DNA of 64,000 nt from Butyricicoccus sp. Marseille-Q5471 (GCF_951230135.1 NZ_CATNVC010000001.1:264746-328745), one strand, 5' to 3'. Counted from the first letter of the stretch, positions 42,709 to 55,295 are shown. The notes: generated by a model not told the origin, from the sequence alone. Program-made: numbers and translations.

Positions 42709-43020
42709 CTATAATCCTTCCCACTGAAAGCGTGCCATCTCCACATGACCGTCAGCCGTGAACGCAATCCCGTCCGCTTCGAGCATGGCACGCTGCACAT
42801 CGCCGCCGCCAAACGCAAACGCCGGCGAGGTTCGTCCGTCCTTAGTCACCACTCGATAGCATGGAATGCCATCGGGATCGGGATTGGCATGCAGGGCGTA
42901 GCCCACCACCCGCGCCCAGCGCGGATTGCCCGCGAGCGCCGCAACCTGCCCATAGGTCGCCACATATCCGCGAGGAATTTTTCTCACGACTTCGTAAATT
43001 TTCTCAAAAGCACCAGACAT
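42709..43020 (-). CDS. MGMT/ATL-like DNA-repair family protein
   Basis: A 103-residue protein corresponding to the C-terminal domain of O6-alkylguanine-DNA alkyltransferase. It has the HTH GYVATYGQVAALAG and the active-site loop GIPCYRVV. The cysteine is present, but the usual histidine of PCHRV is tyrosine. ATL proteins, which bind but do not repair alkylated DNA, have tryptophan in place of the cysteine, so this is neither form exactly. It may have weak or no alkyl transfer. It is transcribed just before the MocR gene. Confidence 0.8.
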   Translation of the reverse strand: MSGAFEKIYEVVRKIPRGYVATYGQVAALAGNPRWARVVGYALHANPDPDGIPCYRVVTKDGRTSPAFAFGGGDVQRAMLEADGIAFTADGHVEMARFQWEGL

Positions 43021-43122
43021 ATGCGTCCCTCCCCTGTTTCACTTAATTTTATCAGGTCAACATGCCAATTTCTATACCTATGTGGCAAGAAAAAAAATGT
43101 ATATTTTTAACACGCTAAATTA

Positions 43123-43151
43123 TTGCACTATTCTGCAAAATACTATATAAT
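43123..43151 (+). promoter_or_regulatory. Promoter of gdhA
   Basis: TTGCAC (43123-43128) and TATAAT (43146-43151) are separated by 17 bp. A roughly 90-base leader follows, without a recognised riboswitch. The region 43021-43122 is AT-rich, otherwise featureless. Confidence 0.75.
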
Positions 43152-43213
43152 AATTAGGCACAAAAGCATGTATGTAAGCTCTTCAACACTTTTTCCTTAT
43201 ATTTGGAAAGTGA

Positions 43214-44590
<1,377 letters not shown>

Positions 44591-44620
44591 GTTTCCCCTT
44601 TTGCCCGCTTGAGCGCTTTA

Positions 44621-44656
44621 AGAGCATCGGAATTTCGATTCCGATGCTCTTTTTTG
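44621..44656. terminator. Terminator after gdhA
   Basis: A 13-bp perfect stem (44621-44633 with 44638-44650) with a TTCG tetraloop and T7. Confidence 0.92.
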
Positions 44657-44666
44657 CTGCATATTA

Positions 44667-44703
44667 AAAACAGGATGCCGACCAAAGTCTGCATCCTGTT
44701 TTT
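44667..44703 (-). terminator. Terminator after htrA
   Basis: The AAAACAGGATGC/GCATCCTGTTTT stem (44667-44678, 44691-44702) sits directly downstream of the leftward htrA stop. Confidence 0.85.
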
Positions 44704-44711
44704 GCGTGTCA

Positions 44712-46313
44712 TTACCAGTTAAAATAGTAAGAGAAGGGATTCTGATCATCGCCATACTGGGAATAGCCGCCCTCACCCTGCGAAGGGGTCTGCTGCTGCT
44801 GTTCCTGCTGCTGCGACTGTGCGCTCTCGTCGGACAAGTCATGCTCGTCGGTCAGGGTGATGCTCATATCCAGGAATTTGCCGGTAGACATACGGTACAC
44901 CTTGATTTTCAGTGTGTCGCCCGCCTGCTTTTCTTCCTTAATGGTGTTGATTTCATCCATGGTGGTAATCTGCTGGCCATCGACCTCAGTAATGATGTCG
45001 CCCGCCATCAGACCCTGCTGCGCTGCGGCAGCGCGTTCATCAACCGAGTAGACATAAACACCCTGCGGCACGTTGTTATACTGTGCCTTCTGCTCGGAAA
45101 TGTTCTGTCCCGTGATACCAATCGACGGACGGCCTGCAATGTAGCCGGTTGCAATCAGCTGGTCGACGATTTCCTTAGCCGTATTCATCGGAATTGCGAA
45201 GCCAAGGCCTTCATAATAGCTGATACCGAGCTTCGCCGAAGTGATGCCGACGACCTGACCGTACTTGTTAATCAGCGCACCGCCCGAGTTGCCGGGGTTG
45301 ATGGATGCGTCGGTCTGAATCAGCGTCATAACGCGGTCATCAATCGTAATGTCGCGGTTGATTGCCGAAATACGGCCGCCGGTGATGGTGTTGGCCAGCT
45401 CCAGACCGCCGGGAGAACCGATGGCATATGCATACTCACCGGGTTCCAGCTCGTCGGAATCGCCGAACTCCGCCGCTGTCAGCTTGATATTGGTGTCAAT
45501 CTTCAGCACGGCAAGGTCGGTTTTGGCATCCGTGCCCTTGACCGTAGCTTCGATTTTGGTGCCGTCGGACATCTGCACGGCAACTGCCTGCGCGCCCTCA
45601 ACGACGTGGTTGTTGGTGATGATGTAGCCATCCGCACTCATGATAACGCCCGAGCCGGTGCCACCGCCGTCCAGCGAGGTGGAAATGACGCTGACGATGG
45701 AGGGATTGACCTTTTTATAGATTTCCTCGCCTGCCAGACCGTTAACCACATCGTAATTATCGGGATCGTAATCCGGCTTCTGCGCGATCTGCACGGTCGG
45801 CATATTGCCTGCCTGCGTTGCGGAGCTTGTGTTGTCCGGCGAATTGCCACCTGCGACCACATGGCCAAGCATTGCGCCGCCCGCAAACAGCAGGCACGCT
45901 GCCGCAACCGAGCACAGCGCAATGACCGGGCCGTTGGCGCGTTTTTTCTTCTTCGGCGGCTGCTGCGGCGGAGTCTGATCAGCGTAGGGCGGCTGCTGCG
46001 GCTGTTCATTCTCCTGCGGCGGCGTTTGATATACCGGATGCTGCACCGGCGTCTGATGCGGGGTATGCGGTTCCTCTGCGGCCATCGGCGTCTGTTCCGC
46101 CTGCGCTGCCGGCGCCTCGGTGTACGGAGCTGCCGGCTCAGGGGATTCCGGCTGCGCCGGCTCTGCGTCGTACGCCTGCGGTACGGCAGGCTCCTGATTT
46201 ACTGTCTGTGCGTCCTGCGGCACGGTCGGCTCCGTGTAAGGCGGCTGCGGCTGCTGGTTCTCGCTATGCTCATCGCCGCGCGGTGCGGACGCGAATTCGT
46301 TGTTGTTATCCAT
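44712..46313 (-). CDS. HtrA/DegP-like membrane-anchored serine protease
   Basis: A 533-residue protease. A Pro/Gln-rich cytoplasmic region (1-120) is followed by KKKKRA and one membrane helix (128-150), then the trypsin-like domain with triad H236 (NNHVVEG), D266 (KTDLAVL) and S343 (PGNSGGA), and a PDZ domain near 420-500. It degrades or senses misfolded proteins outside the membrane. The terminal 40 residues are Gln-rich. It lies downstream of a two-component system, which may control it. Confidence 0.93.
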   Translation of the reverse strand: MDNNNEFASAPRGDEHSENQQPQPPYTEPTVPQDAQTVNQEPAVPQAYDAEPAQPESPEPAAPYTEAPAAQAEQTPMAAEEPHTPHQTPVQHPVYQTPPQENEQPQQPPYADQTPPQQPPKKKKRANGPVIALCSVAAACLLFAGGAMLGHVVAGGNSPDNTSSATQAGNMPTVQIAQKPDYDPDNYDVVNGLAGEEIYKKVNPSIVSVISTSLDGGGTGSGVIMSADGYIITNNHVVEGAQAVAVQMSDGTKIEATVKGTDAKTDLAVLKIDTNIKLTAAEFGDSDELEPGEYAYAIGSPGGLELANTITGGRISAINRDITIDDRVMTLIQTDASINPGNSGGALINKYGQVVGITSAKLGISYYEGLGFAIPMNTAKEIVDQLIATGYIAGRPSIGITGQNISEQKAQYNNVPQGVYVYSVDERAAAAQQGLMAGDIITEVDGQQITTMDEINTIKEEKQAGDTLKIKVYRMSTGKFLDMSITLTDEHDLSDESAQSQQQEQQQQTPSQGEGGYSQYGDDQNPFSYYFNW

Positions 46314-46406
46314 AATCCTGACCTCCTGCTTGGTTTATGGCTTTATTGTACAAGGTCATTGTGGTGTTTTATTGAAAACAATGTGAACGGTTTTTGAACA
46401 TTATCG

Positions 46407-47855
46407 TTATGCCTTCGGTAAATTCGCAGCGGGTACGAGCGGCAGGGTGAACTCAAACTCAGTCTCGCCGCCGTCCGAGCGCACCGAAATTTCGCCGCCA
46501 TGCAGGTTAATAATGTTCTTGACGATATACAGACCCAGTCCCGCGCCGGTTTTGTCCATCGAGCGTGAACGGTCAGCCTTGTAAAAGCGGTCAAAGATAT
46601 GCGGCAAATCCTCCGCGGAGATTCCTGTGCCCGTGTTGGTAATGGAGAACGCGCAGAAGGTTTCCTCGGGATGCGCGCGCAGCGTAAGCCGGCCGCCGTC
46701 CTCGGTGAATTTGACCGCGTTGTCTACCAGATTGTAAACCGCGCGGAACACATGATCACGGTCGCCCATCACGAGCAGGCGCTCGGTCAGCTCGCAGTCG
46801 ACTTCGATATGCCGCGCTTCAATTTTCTGCTCAAACGAGAGGATAATTTGCGTTGTCATCTCGGAGAAATCAAAAGGCGCAGGGTTGAGCAGCAGTTCGC
46901 CCGACTGGATTTTCGCCGCATCCAGCATACGATTGACCATACGGGACAGGCGGCGCGTTTCCTCCGCAATGATGCGCAGGTACTTATCGTGCTGCTCGGG
47001 CGGAATCGTGCCGTCGACCATGCCGTCGACAAAGCCGCCGATGGTCGTCATCGGGGTTTTGAATTCATGGCTCACGTTGCCGATAAAGCCGCGCGTCAAT
47101 TCCTCAAGCTGGTCGAGATCGCGCGCCATATTGTTAAAGGATACCGCCAGCTCGTCAATTTCAATACAGTGGTTATCCTCCGGCACGCGCACGTCGAAAT
47201 TGCCTGCGGCAAACTCCTTCGCGGCGCCTGCAATCGTCTTGAGCGGACGGGTCATGTGGCGCGAAATGATGAATGAAATAATCAGCGCACAGGTCAGTGT
47301 GACCATAATAATCAGCAGCAGCGTCTGCGTCGAATGACGAATCACGCCTGCCACCACCGTGTCCTGCGTGGAGACAAACACCATGGCGCTCAGGTTGCCC
47401 GCATCATCCTTCACGCCTGCGCCCACACCATAGGTGGAAGCCTCGGCGAACACGCCCATTGAGCCTACTTCGGCGTAGGTTCCGGTCATGCGCACCTGCC
47501 GGGCGGCCGGTTCTGCGATCTGATAGCCGGGATTGTCTGCAATCGTGCCGTCGGTCAGCACAATCATGCGTACTTTGCCCTCTGCATCCGCCACCAGAAT
47601 GGTGATTTCATCCTCCTCGGCAATGCGGGCCAGGGACAGGCGGTAAATCTGCTGCACATCTTCCAAGCCGTTGTCAAACATGAGCTTGGTCTGCGCGGCG
47701 ATGCTGGACACCGTTGTGCGCAGCTCTGTCTGCTTGGAGGACAGCGCGTAGCTGCTCATTTGATAATAAAACGCACCGCCTGCCAGCGCAAACGCCATCA
47801 GAATCAGCAAAAAATGTGCAATATAGTTATTGAAGAAAAAGGTGTGTCTACCCAT
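46407..47855 (-). CDS. Sensor histidine kinase
   Basis: A 482-residue kinase. Two membrane helices (about 11-32 and 175-198) enclose an extracytoplasmic domain with ITILVADAEGKVRMI, typical of PAS-like/dCache sensors. HAMP (199-252), the HisKA site VSHEFKTPMT with H263, and the ATPase domain (DNAVKF, GTGISAEDLPHIFDRF, GAGLGLYIVK) follow. It pairs with the response regulator 3 bp upstream and is followed by htrA, resembling cell-envelope stress systems. Confidence 0.94.
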   Translation of the reverse strand: MGRHTFFFNNYIAHFLLILMAFALAGGAFYYQMSSYALSSKQTELRTTVSSIAAQTKLMFDNGLEDVQQIYRLSLARIAEEDEITILVADAEGKVRMIVLTDGTIADNPGYQIAEPAARQVRMTGTYAEVGSMGVFAEASTYGVGAGVKDDAGNLSAMVFVSTQDTVVAGVIRHSTQTLLLIIMVTLTCALIISFIISRHMTRPLKTIAGAAKEFAAGNFDVRVPEDNHCIEIDELAVSFNNMARDLDQLEELTRGFIGNVSHEFKTPMTTIGGFVDGMVDGTIPPEQHDKYLRIIAEETRRLSRMVNRMLDAAKIQSGELLLNPAPFDFSEMTTQIILSFEQKIEARHIEVDCELTERLLVMGDRDHVFRAVYNLVDNAVKFTEDGGRLTLRAHPEETFCAFSITNTGTGISAEDLPHIFDRFYKADRSRSMDKTGAGLGLYIVKNIINLHGGEISVRSDGGETEFEFTLPLVPAANLPKA

Positions 47856-47858
47856 GGA

Positions 47859-48539
47859 TTACTCCTTGGTCTCAAACTTGTAGCCAACACCCCAGACCGT
47901 CTTGAGCTCCCACTTATCCGAAACGCCCTCCAGCTTTTCGCGCAGGCGCTTGACATGTACGTCAACCGTACGGGTGTCGCCGAAGTAATCAAAGCCCCAT
48001 ACATCGTCCAGCAGCTGTGCGCGGGTGAATACGCGGTTGGGGCTGGACGCGAGAAAATACAGCAGCTCAATTTCCTTGGGCGGTGCGTCCACGCGCTTGC
48101 CGCCAATGATCAGGTCATAGGCCTGCTTGTCGATGGTCAGATTGTCGAACGAAATCTTCTCCGCCGTTTCCTCCGGCGTCATGCGGCGGAACACCGCACG
48201 CACGCGGGCAATGACCTCGCGCATATCGAGCGGCTTTACGATATAATCGTCCGCACCCATTTCCAGACCGCCGACGCGATCCATCGTTTCACCCTTGGCG
48301 GTCAGCATAATAATCGGCACATCGCTGTCCGCACGGATTTCCTTGCACACAGCCCAGCCGTCCATCACAGGCATCATTACATCGAGCAGCAGCATGTCGG
48401 GCTTTTCACTTTTCCAGCAGCGAATGCCCTCTACACCGTTTGCAGCCTCGATTACGGCGTAACCCTCGCGCTCCAGATACAGGCGCAGCAGTTCCCGGAT
48501 ATTTTCTTCGTCCTCAACGATCAAAATCTTTTTCGCCAT
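47859..48539 (-). CDS. OmpR-family response regulator
   Basis: A 226-residue regulator. The receiver has the acidic pocket VEDE, the phosphorylated D53 (LLLDVMMP) and the lysine in VKPLDM. The DNA-binding winged helix ends with RTVDVHVKRLREKL. The start ATG 48539 follows GAAGGA. It heads the operon with the histidine kinase and possibly htrA. Confidence 0.95.
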   Translation of the reverse strand: MAKKILIVEDEENIRELLRLYLEREGYAVIEAANGVEGIRCWKSEKPDMLLLDVMMPVMDGWAVCKEIRADSDVPIIMLTAKGETMDRVGGLEMGADDYIVKPLDMREVIARVRAVFRRMTPEETAEKISFDNLTIDKQAYDLIIGGKRVDAPPKEIELLYFLASSPNRVFTRAQLLDDVWGFDYFGDTRTVDVHVKRLREKLEGVSDKWELKTVWGVGYKFETKE

Positions 48540-48570
48540 AGAATCCTTCTCCATTTCATGATATGTCTTT

Positions 48571-48592
48571 ATTATACCGCCATTTTATGGCG
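48571..48592 (-). promoter_or_regulatory. -10 box and inverted repeat upstream of the response regulator
   Basis: TATAAT on the minus strand (48571-48576) is immediately preceded by CGCCAT-TTT-ATGGCG (48578-48592), a perfect 6-bp-arm repeat in the spacer region. No clear -35 is present, so activation by a bound regulator is possible. Confidence 0.5.
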
Positions 48593-48807
48593 ATTGCATT
48601 AACAATCTGTGAAAAACATAGGAATGACGCCCACGCATACGGCGCGGGCGCCAAGGAATGAAGAGATGTTGTCAGTTTGAAGCGCAGGGGTTTGGAAGAA
48701 CCTTATGTTATTATTATAATATCACTTCAATGTTTTAAGGTCAATGTCCAATATCGTACGAATAACACTTTTGCTGCCACTTGCCGATAACTGCACCTAA
48801 AATGCGC
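48593..48807. other. Intergenic region, nothing identified
   Basis: About 215 bp of mixed composition between the regulator promoter and the eno terminator. I see no open frame with a ribosome site and no convincing RNA structure. Confidence 0.6.
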
Positions 48808-48843
48808 AAAAAAGCCGTTCTCCTGTTGGGGGAACGGCTTTTT
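48808..48843 (-). terminator. Terminator after eno
   Basis: The AAAGCCGTTC (48811-48820)/GAACGGCTTT (48832-48841) stem with flanking A/T tracts ends the glycolytic operon. Confidence 0.9.
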
Positions 48844-48857
48844 AGTACAAAATAAAC

Positions 48858-50213
<1,356 letters not shown>

Positions 50214-51980
50214 TTATTTGACAAGCAGGCTGTGGCCGGTCATTTCAACCGGCTGCTTCAGACCCATCATGTCGAGCAGTGTGGGTGCGAGGTCGGCCAG
50301 TACGCCGCCCTCCATCAGCTTGCCTTCGTGGCCGATCATCACGAGCGGCACGAGATTGGTCGTGTGCGCGGTGAACGGCGTAACGCCGTCCTCGTCGTAC
50401 ATCTGGTCAACGTTGCCGTGGTCGGCGGTGAGCAGTGCCTGACCGCCCATCTCACGGATGGCGGCGACAACCTGTCCCACACCGTCGTCGACAGCTTCGA
50501 TGGCCTTAACCGCCGCGTCAAACACGCCGGTGTGGCCGACCATATCGCAGTTTGCGAAGTTGAGGACAATCATATCATACTTGCCCGACTTGATGCGCTT
50601 GACGCACTCAGCCGTGACAGCAGGCTCGCTCATCTCCGGCTGCAGGTCATAGGTTGCGACCCGCGGGCTGGGGATGAGGGCACGTTCCTCGTTCTTATAT
50701 TCCTTTTCAACGCCGCCGTTAAAGAAGAAGGTCACATGCGCGTACTTCTCGGTCTCGGCAATGCGAAGCTGGGTCAGTCCCTGGTCAGAGATATACTCGC
50801 CAAAGGTATTGGACAGCGTCTGCGGTTTGAACGCCACTTCAACGCCGGCAATCGTCGCATCGTACTGCGTCATGCAGACATAGTGGACGTTATGGCGCTT
50901 GCGTTCAAAGCCGTCAAACTTATGATCCACAAAAGCACGGGTGATTTCACGCGCGCGGTCGGGACGGAAGTTTGCGAAGATGATCGCGTCGTTATCCTGC
51001 ACGGTTGCGCCCTCGGTCACGATGACCGGCTCGACGAATTCATCCGTCACGCCTGCATCGTAGGATGCCTGCATGGCGTCATGTGCGGATGCGGCATGCA
51101 TGCCCACGCCCTCAGCGATGGCACGGTACGCCTTTTCGACGCGCTCCCAGCGGTTATCGCGGTCCATTGCGTAATAGCGACCCTCGACCGTGGCAATGCA
51201 GCCAACGCCCATCAGGTCAATTTTATTCTGCAGGCGGTCGATATAGCCGATGCCCGACTCGGGCGCGGTGTCACGGCCGTCCATAAAGCAGTGGAAGCAG
51301 ACCTTCTTGAGGCCCTTGCGCTTGGCAAGCTCGAGCAGTGCAATCATATGATCGATATGCGAATGCACGCCGCCGTCAGACAGCAGGCCGAAAATGTGCA
51401 GCGTAGAGCCGAACCAGAGGCACTGGTCGACCGCCTTGCACAGCGCGGCGTTGTCAAAGAAATCACCGTCCTTGATGGACTTGGTGATGCGGGTCAGCTC
51501 CTGATAAACGATGCGGCCTGCACCCATGTTGGTGTGACCGACCTCAGAGTTGCCCATCTGTCCGTCGGGCAGGCCGACATCCAGACCGGATGCACCGATG
51601 TAAACCATCGGATTCTCTGCAAAAATCTTGTTCAGGTTCGGTGTGTTGGCAGCGCCGATGGCATTGCCCTTCTTCTCATCGCGGTGGCCGTAGCCATCCA
51701 TGATAATCAGCGCGGTCGGCTTTTTCGGGCCCAAATCAGCCGTCTTCTTCGCCGCTGCGGTCTTCTTTGCGGCAGGCTTTCTGCCGGCAGAGGCACGCTT
51801 CGGCTTCTCCGCCTTGTCAGCGGTTTTTGCGGCCTTTTTCGCCGGTGCTTTTTTAGCGGCAGCCGGCTTGGCCGACTCTGCCTTCAGTTCCAGCTGCATC
51901 GCCGGCTCAGCCTTGGATGCGGTCGCTTCCTTTTTCACCTCGGCAGCCGCGGCGGCCGCCTTCTTGATAACGGATTCCAC
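50214..51980 (-). CDS. gpmI: Cofactor-independent phosphoglycerate mutase with Lys/Ala-rich N-terminal extension
   Basis: Interconverts 3- and 2-phosphoglycerate. The catalytic core starts at TALIIMDGYG (about residue 89), with the phosphoserine S145 in QMGNSEVGH and the C-terminal TADHGNVDQM metal site. The first 86 residues are absent from usual family members (about 510 aa). They are rich in Ala, Lys and Pro (KKAPAKKAAK, KPAAKKTAAAKK), like histone H1 or ribosomal tails. The start is GTG 51980 without a strong ribosome site. ATG at residue 28 is an alternative, still leaving a long basic tail. Confidence 0.92.
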   Translation of the reverse strand: MESVIKKAAAAAAEVKKEATASKAEPAMQLELKAESAKPAAAKKAPAKKAAKTADKAEKPKRASAGRKPAAKKTAAAKKTADLGPKKPTALIIMDGYGHRDEKKGNAIGAANTPNLNKIFAENPMVYIGASGLDVGLPDGQMGNSEVGHTNMGAGRIVYQELTRITKSIKDGDFFDNAALCKAVDQCLWFGSTLHIFGLLSDGGVHSHIDHMIALLELAKRKGLKKVCFHCFMDGRDTAPESGIGYIDRLQNKIDLMGVGCIATVEGRYYAMDRDNRWERVEKAYRAIAEGVGMHAASAHDAMQASYDAGVTDEFVEPVIVTEGATVQDNDAIIFANFRPDRAREITRAFVDHKFDGFERKRHNVHYVCMTQYDATIAGVEVAFKPQTLSNTFGEYISDQGLTQLRIAETEKYAHVTFFFNGGVEKEYKNEERALIPSPRVATYDLQPEMSEPAVTAECVKRIKSGKYDMIVLNFANCDMVGHTGVFDAAVKAIEAVDDGVGQVVAAIREMGGQALLTADHGNVDQMYDEDGVTPFTAHTTNLVPLVMIGHEGKLMEGGVLADLAPTLLDMMGLKQPVEMTGHSLLVK

Positions 51981-52136
51981 TTTGATTCACCGTCTCTTTC
52001 TTCGTAAGCGACGTTCCGGAGAACGCCGCGGGGTTGCGCGGCCGTCTTGCCCTGACGGTACGAAAGGGGAACAATCGATATCCCGATGTCCCCCTCCGCA
52101 GCACGGTTTTGGGCAGACCCTTACCGTTTTATTATC

Positions 52137-52907
52137 TTATTGGTTTGCTGCTTCGACGATAGCTGCAAAGTCCGCGGACTTCAGAGACGCGCCGCCGATC
52201 AGGCCGCCGTCTACGTCGGGCTGTGCAAGCAACTCAGCCGCATTCTTGGCGTTCATCGAACCGCCGTACTGCACGGTGATGCCACGGGCAGCACGTGCGC
52301 CGTACTTCTCACGCAGGCAGTCGCGGATTGCAGCGCAAACTTCGTTTGCCTGCTCAGAGGTTGCGGTCTTGCCGGTGCCGATAGCCCAGATGGGCTCGTA
52401 AGCAATGACAACCTTCTTGATTTCTTCAACCGCAACGCCCTGCAGCGCAATCTTGATCTGCTTGCGGATGACTTCCATGGTCACGTCCTGCTCGCGCTCG
52501 GTCAGGCTCTCGCCAACGCACAGGATCGGGCGCAGACCGTTCTCCAGAGCAACCAGAACCTTCTTGTTGCAAGCCTCGTCGGTCTCGTTAAAGTACTGGC
52601 GACGCTCGGAGTGACCGATAATCACGTACTTGACGCCCAGCTCCTTGAGCATGTCAGCCGAGATTTCGCCGGTGAATGCGCCGGACTTCTCGTAGTGCAT
52701 GTTCTCAGCGCCGATGGCAATCTTGGAGCCCTTGGCAGCCTTAACAGCCATCTGAATATCGGTGAACGGTACGCAAAGCACCATCTCGCACCACTTAGTC
52801 TTGGAGAGAAGCGGCTTCATCTCTTCGATGAGGGCCTTAGCCTCTGCGGGCGTTTTGTTCATCTTCCAGTTGCCGGCGATGATGGTCTTACGATATCTGC
52901 GATTCAT
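52137..52907 (-). CDS. tpiA: Triose-phosphate isomerase
   Basis: A 256-residue TIM barrel. The lysine in AGNWKMN, the histidine in IIGHSERRQ and the glutamate in [10 protein letters not shown] are all present. ATG 52907 follows AAAGGGG. It sits between pgk and gpmI in the operon. Confidence 0.97.
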   Translation of the reverse strand: MNRRYRKTIIAGNWKMNKTPAEAKALIEEMKPLLSKTKWCEMVLCVPFTDIQMAVKAAKGSKIAIGAENMHYEKSGAFTGEISADMLKELGVKYVIIGHSERRQYFNETDEACNKKVLVALENGLRPILCVGESLTEREQDVTMEVIRKQIKIALQGVAVEEIKKVVIAYEPIWAIGTGKTATSEQANEVCAAIRDCLREKYGARAARGITVQYGGSMNAKNAAELLAQPDVDGGLIGGASLKSADFAAIVEAANQ

Positions 52908-53002
52908 GGTTTGTACCCCTTTCAATACTTCAAGACGATTCTAGTGTCGTCCTCATTTATATGTATTATACGGAGCGCCGTGCGCTCCGGTATAAAGCGA
53001 AA

Positions 53003-54193
53003 TTACTTATCCTGCAGGCAGGCGATGCCGGGCAGCTCCAGGCCTTCCAGGAATTCCAGCGAAGCGCCGCCGCCGGTGGAGATGTGGGTCATCTTGTCGG
53101 CAAAGCCGAGCTTCTCAACAGCCGCAGCAGAGTCGCCGCCGCCGATGATGGAAACTGCCTTGCTCTCTGCAATCGCCTTGGCGACTGCCTTGGTGCCAAC
53201 CGCGAACGCGTCAAACTCGAACACGCCCATCGGGCCGTTCCAAACAACCGTGCCTGCGTCGGCAACAGCGTTCGAGAAAAGCTCTACGGTCTTGGGGCCG
53301 ATGTCCAGACCCATCATGTTTTCGGGCAGCTTGCCTGCCTCATAAACCACGGGCTCTGCATCCGCGCCGAAGTGATCGCCGCAGACGGTGTCGAGCGGAA
53401 GCAGCAGCTTTACGCCCTTGTCGGCAGCCTTCTTAATCAGGCCAAGCGCCAGATCAAGTTTATCCTCCTCGCACAGCGAGGTGCCGATCGAACCGCCCTG
53501 CGCCTTGGAGAAGGTGTAGGCCATGCCGCCGCCGATGATGACGGTGTCGCACTTGTCGATCAGGTTGTTGATGACATTAATCTTGTCGGAGACCTTTGCG
53601 CCGCCCAGAATGGCAACGAACGGACGAGCCGGGTCAGACAGTGCCTTGCCCATGATGGAGATTTCCTTGTTAATCAGGAAACCGCAGGCAGCCGGCAGAT
53701 AATCCGCAATGCCGGCAGTCGAAGCATGCGCACGGTGTGCGGTGCCGAATGCGTCATTTACGTAGACTTCAGCCAAATCGGCCATTGCCTTGGCAAGCGC
53801 GGGATCGTTCTTCTCCTCGCCCTTTTCAAAGCGAACGTTTTCCAGCAGAACCGCTTCGCCGGGCTTGACAGCCGCAGCCAGCTTCTTTGCGTCCTCGCCG
53901 ACAACGTCCTTTGCGAGCTTGACCTCGATGCCGAGCAGCTCAGACAGACGCTCTGCAACCGGAGCCAGCGAATACTTCATGTTGAACTCACCCTTCGGAC
54001 GACCGAGGTGCGAGCAGAGGATGACGGCCGCGTTATGGCCGAGCAGATACTTGATGGTCTCGAGCGAAGCGACGATACGCTTATCGTCGGTGATGCGACC
54101 GTTTTCGTCCTGCGGAACGTTGAAATCGCAGCGAACGATGACCTTTTTGCCGTTTACGTCGATGTCCTCGACGCTCTTCTTGTTGTACTGCAT
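53003..54193 (-). CDS. pgk: Phosphoglycerate kinase
   Basis: A 396-residue two-domain kinase. [17 protein letters not shown] and SHLGRPKG bind the 3-phosphoglycerate, and [12 protein letters not shown] and [14 protein letters not shown] bind ATP. ATG 54193, ten bases after GAAGGAG, is chosen over an in-frame upstream ATG. It is the first gene of the glycolytic operon; no gapA precedes it here. Confidence 0.97.
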   Translation of the reverse strand: MQYNKKSVEDIDVNGKKVIVRCDFNVPQDENGRITDDKRIVASLETIKYLLGHNAAVILCSHLGRPKGEFNMKYSLAPVAERLSELLGIEVKLAKDVVGEDAKKLAAAVKPGEAVLLENVRFEKGEEKNDPALAKAMADLAEVYVNDAFGTAHRAHASTAGIADYLPAACGFLINKEISIMGKALSDPARPFVAILGGAKVSDKINVINNLIDKCDTVIIGGGMAYTFSKAQGGSIGTSLCEEDKLDLALGLIKKAADKGVKLLLPLDTVCGDHFGADAEPVVYEAGKLPENMMGLDIGPKTVELFSNAVADAGTVVWNGPMGVFEFDAFAVGTKAVAKAIAESKAVSIIGGGDSAAAVEKLGFADKMTHISTGGGASLEFLEGLELPGIACLQDK

Positions 54194-54280
54194 ATATACA
54201 TCTCCTTCAAGATATAAATGGTAGCAAACGAATGCGGGACCCTGCCGATCCCATGGTAAGAATTCCATTTCCAAGACAAA

Positions 54281-54309
54281 ATTATACTCGTTTTTCCCCT
54301 TCTAGGCAA
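54281..54309 (-). promoter_or_regulatory. Promoter of pgk-tpiA-gpmI-eno
   Basis: On the minus strand, TTGCCT (54304-54309) and TATAAT (54281-54286) are separated by 17 bp, with an approximately 80-base leader before pgk. Confidence 0.7.
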
Positions 54310-54409
54310 GTAAAATTCGCAAAAACATCATCAAAAAGTTTTCTTTTAGCGGTTTTTCACGGATTGCGCCAGAAACTTGTGAAAGTTTTAACCATTTTGC
54401 CCAATGTGC

Positions 54410-55285
54410 TTAAGAGCGGGGTTGTCCGTAAAATGCGACTGCCAATGCCTGCGGCCCGGTGTTGGTTATCACCGATACGCCGATTGGGCAGCGCTGCACG
54501 CCCATGAAACCCAATTCGGTAAACAGGCGCTTTTCCAGTTCGTCAATCCGCTCGGACGGCACCTCGCCATAGAGCAGAATTGCGGTTTGTTTTTCCGGCT
54601 GCACGACGCGTGCGGACACCTTTTTGATGATGCCGGACACCAGCGCCTTTTCGCCGCGCACCTTATCGCAGACCTGTACTTCGCCGGCATACACATGGCT
54701 GATGGGTTTCAGGCCGAGCGCTTCGCCGACAAAGGCCGCGCCGCCCGAAATACGGCCGGATTTTTTCAGGTGCTTGAGGCTGTACACGCCGAGATAACAC
54801 TCCACACGGCGCAGGCGGCTTTCCACCACGCTGAGGATTGCATCAAAGCTGTCGCCCGCATCGCGCAGCTCGGCGGCAAGCACCACGATATGGCCGTAAA
54901 TGTAGGTATAGGTTTCGGAATCAATCAGTTCAATGCGCATGCTTTCGCCGTATTCTTCATAAAACATGCTGCGCGCCATGCAGGCGGACTGATAAGTACC
55001 CGAACCGCCGCCGTTGATCAGCACGCCCAGCACGTGGGTGCACCCGCGGTCGAACGCGCGGCGGTAGCAATCCAGGAACTGCGCGGGCGTGACCTGCGTG
55101 GTCATCGGGATTTCGCTACTCTCGCCGAGCAGCTTCCAGTATTCCTCGGGCGTGATGTCGTAATATTCACGAAAGGTGCGCCCCTCGTGCGTAATCATAA
55201 TCGGCAGAATCTCAATGCCGCGCGCTTCCACATGCGCCTGCGGGATATCTGCCGCGGAATCGGTGAAAATATGTATTTTTTCCAT
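54410..55285 (-). CDS. DegV-family fatty-acid-binding protein
   Basis: A 291-residue DegV protein starting MEKIHIFTDSAADIP. MTTQVTPAQFLDCYRRAF corresponds to the serine/threonine head-group loop, INGGGSGTYQSA to the lipid-binding turn, and LKHLKKSGRISGGAAFVG to the second domain. It probably presents fatty acids to a FakA kinase encoded elsewhere. It differs in loops from the DegV at 18343-19218, so both may have different lipid preference. Confidence 0.92.
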   Translation of the reverse strand: MEKIHIFTDSAADIPQAHVEARGIEILPIMITHEGRTFREYYDITPEEYWKLLGESSEIPMTTQVTPAQFLDCYRRAFDRGCTHVLGVLINGGGSGTYQSACMARSMFYEEYGESMRIELIDSETYTYIYGHIVVLAAELRDAGDSFDAILSVVESRLRRVECYLGVYSLKHLKKSGRISGGAAFVGEALGLKPISHVYAGEVQVCDKVRGEKALVSGIIKKVSARVVQPEKQTAILLYGEVPSERIDELEKRLFTELGFMGVQRCPIGVSVITNTGPQALAVAFYGQPRS

Positions 55286-55295
55286 ATCCTTCTCC

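Noticed and set aside
44706-46397. 563-residue plus-strand frame opposite htrA
   Set aside because: It mirrors htrA, which has a full catalytic triad, membrane helix and PDZ domain. The composition is Arg/Leu/His repeats typical of antisense frames.
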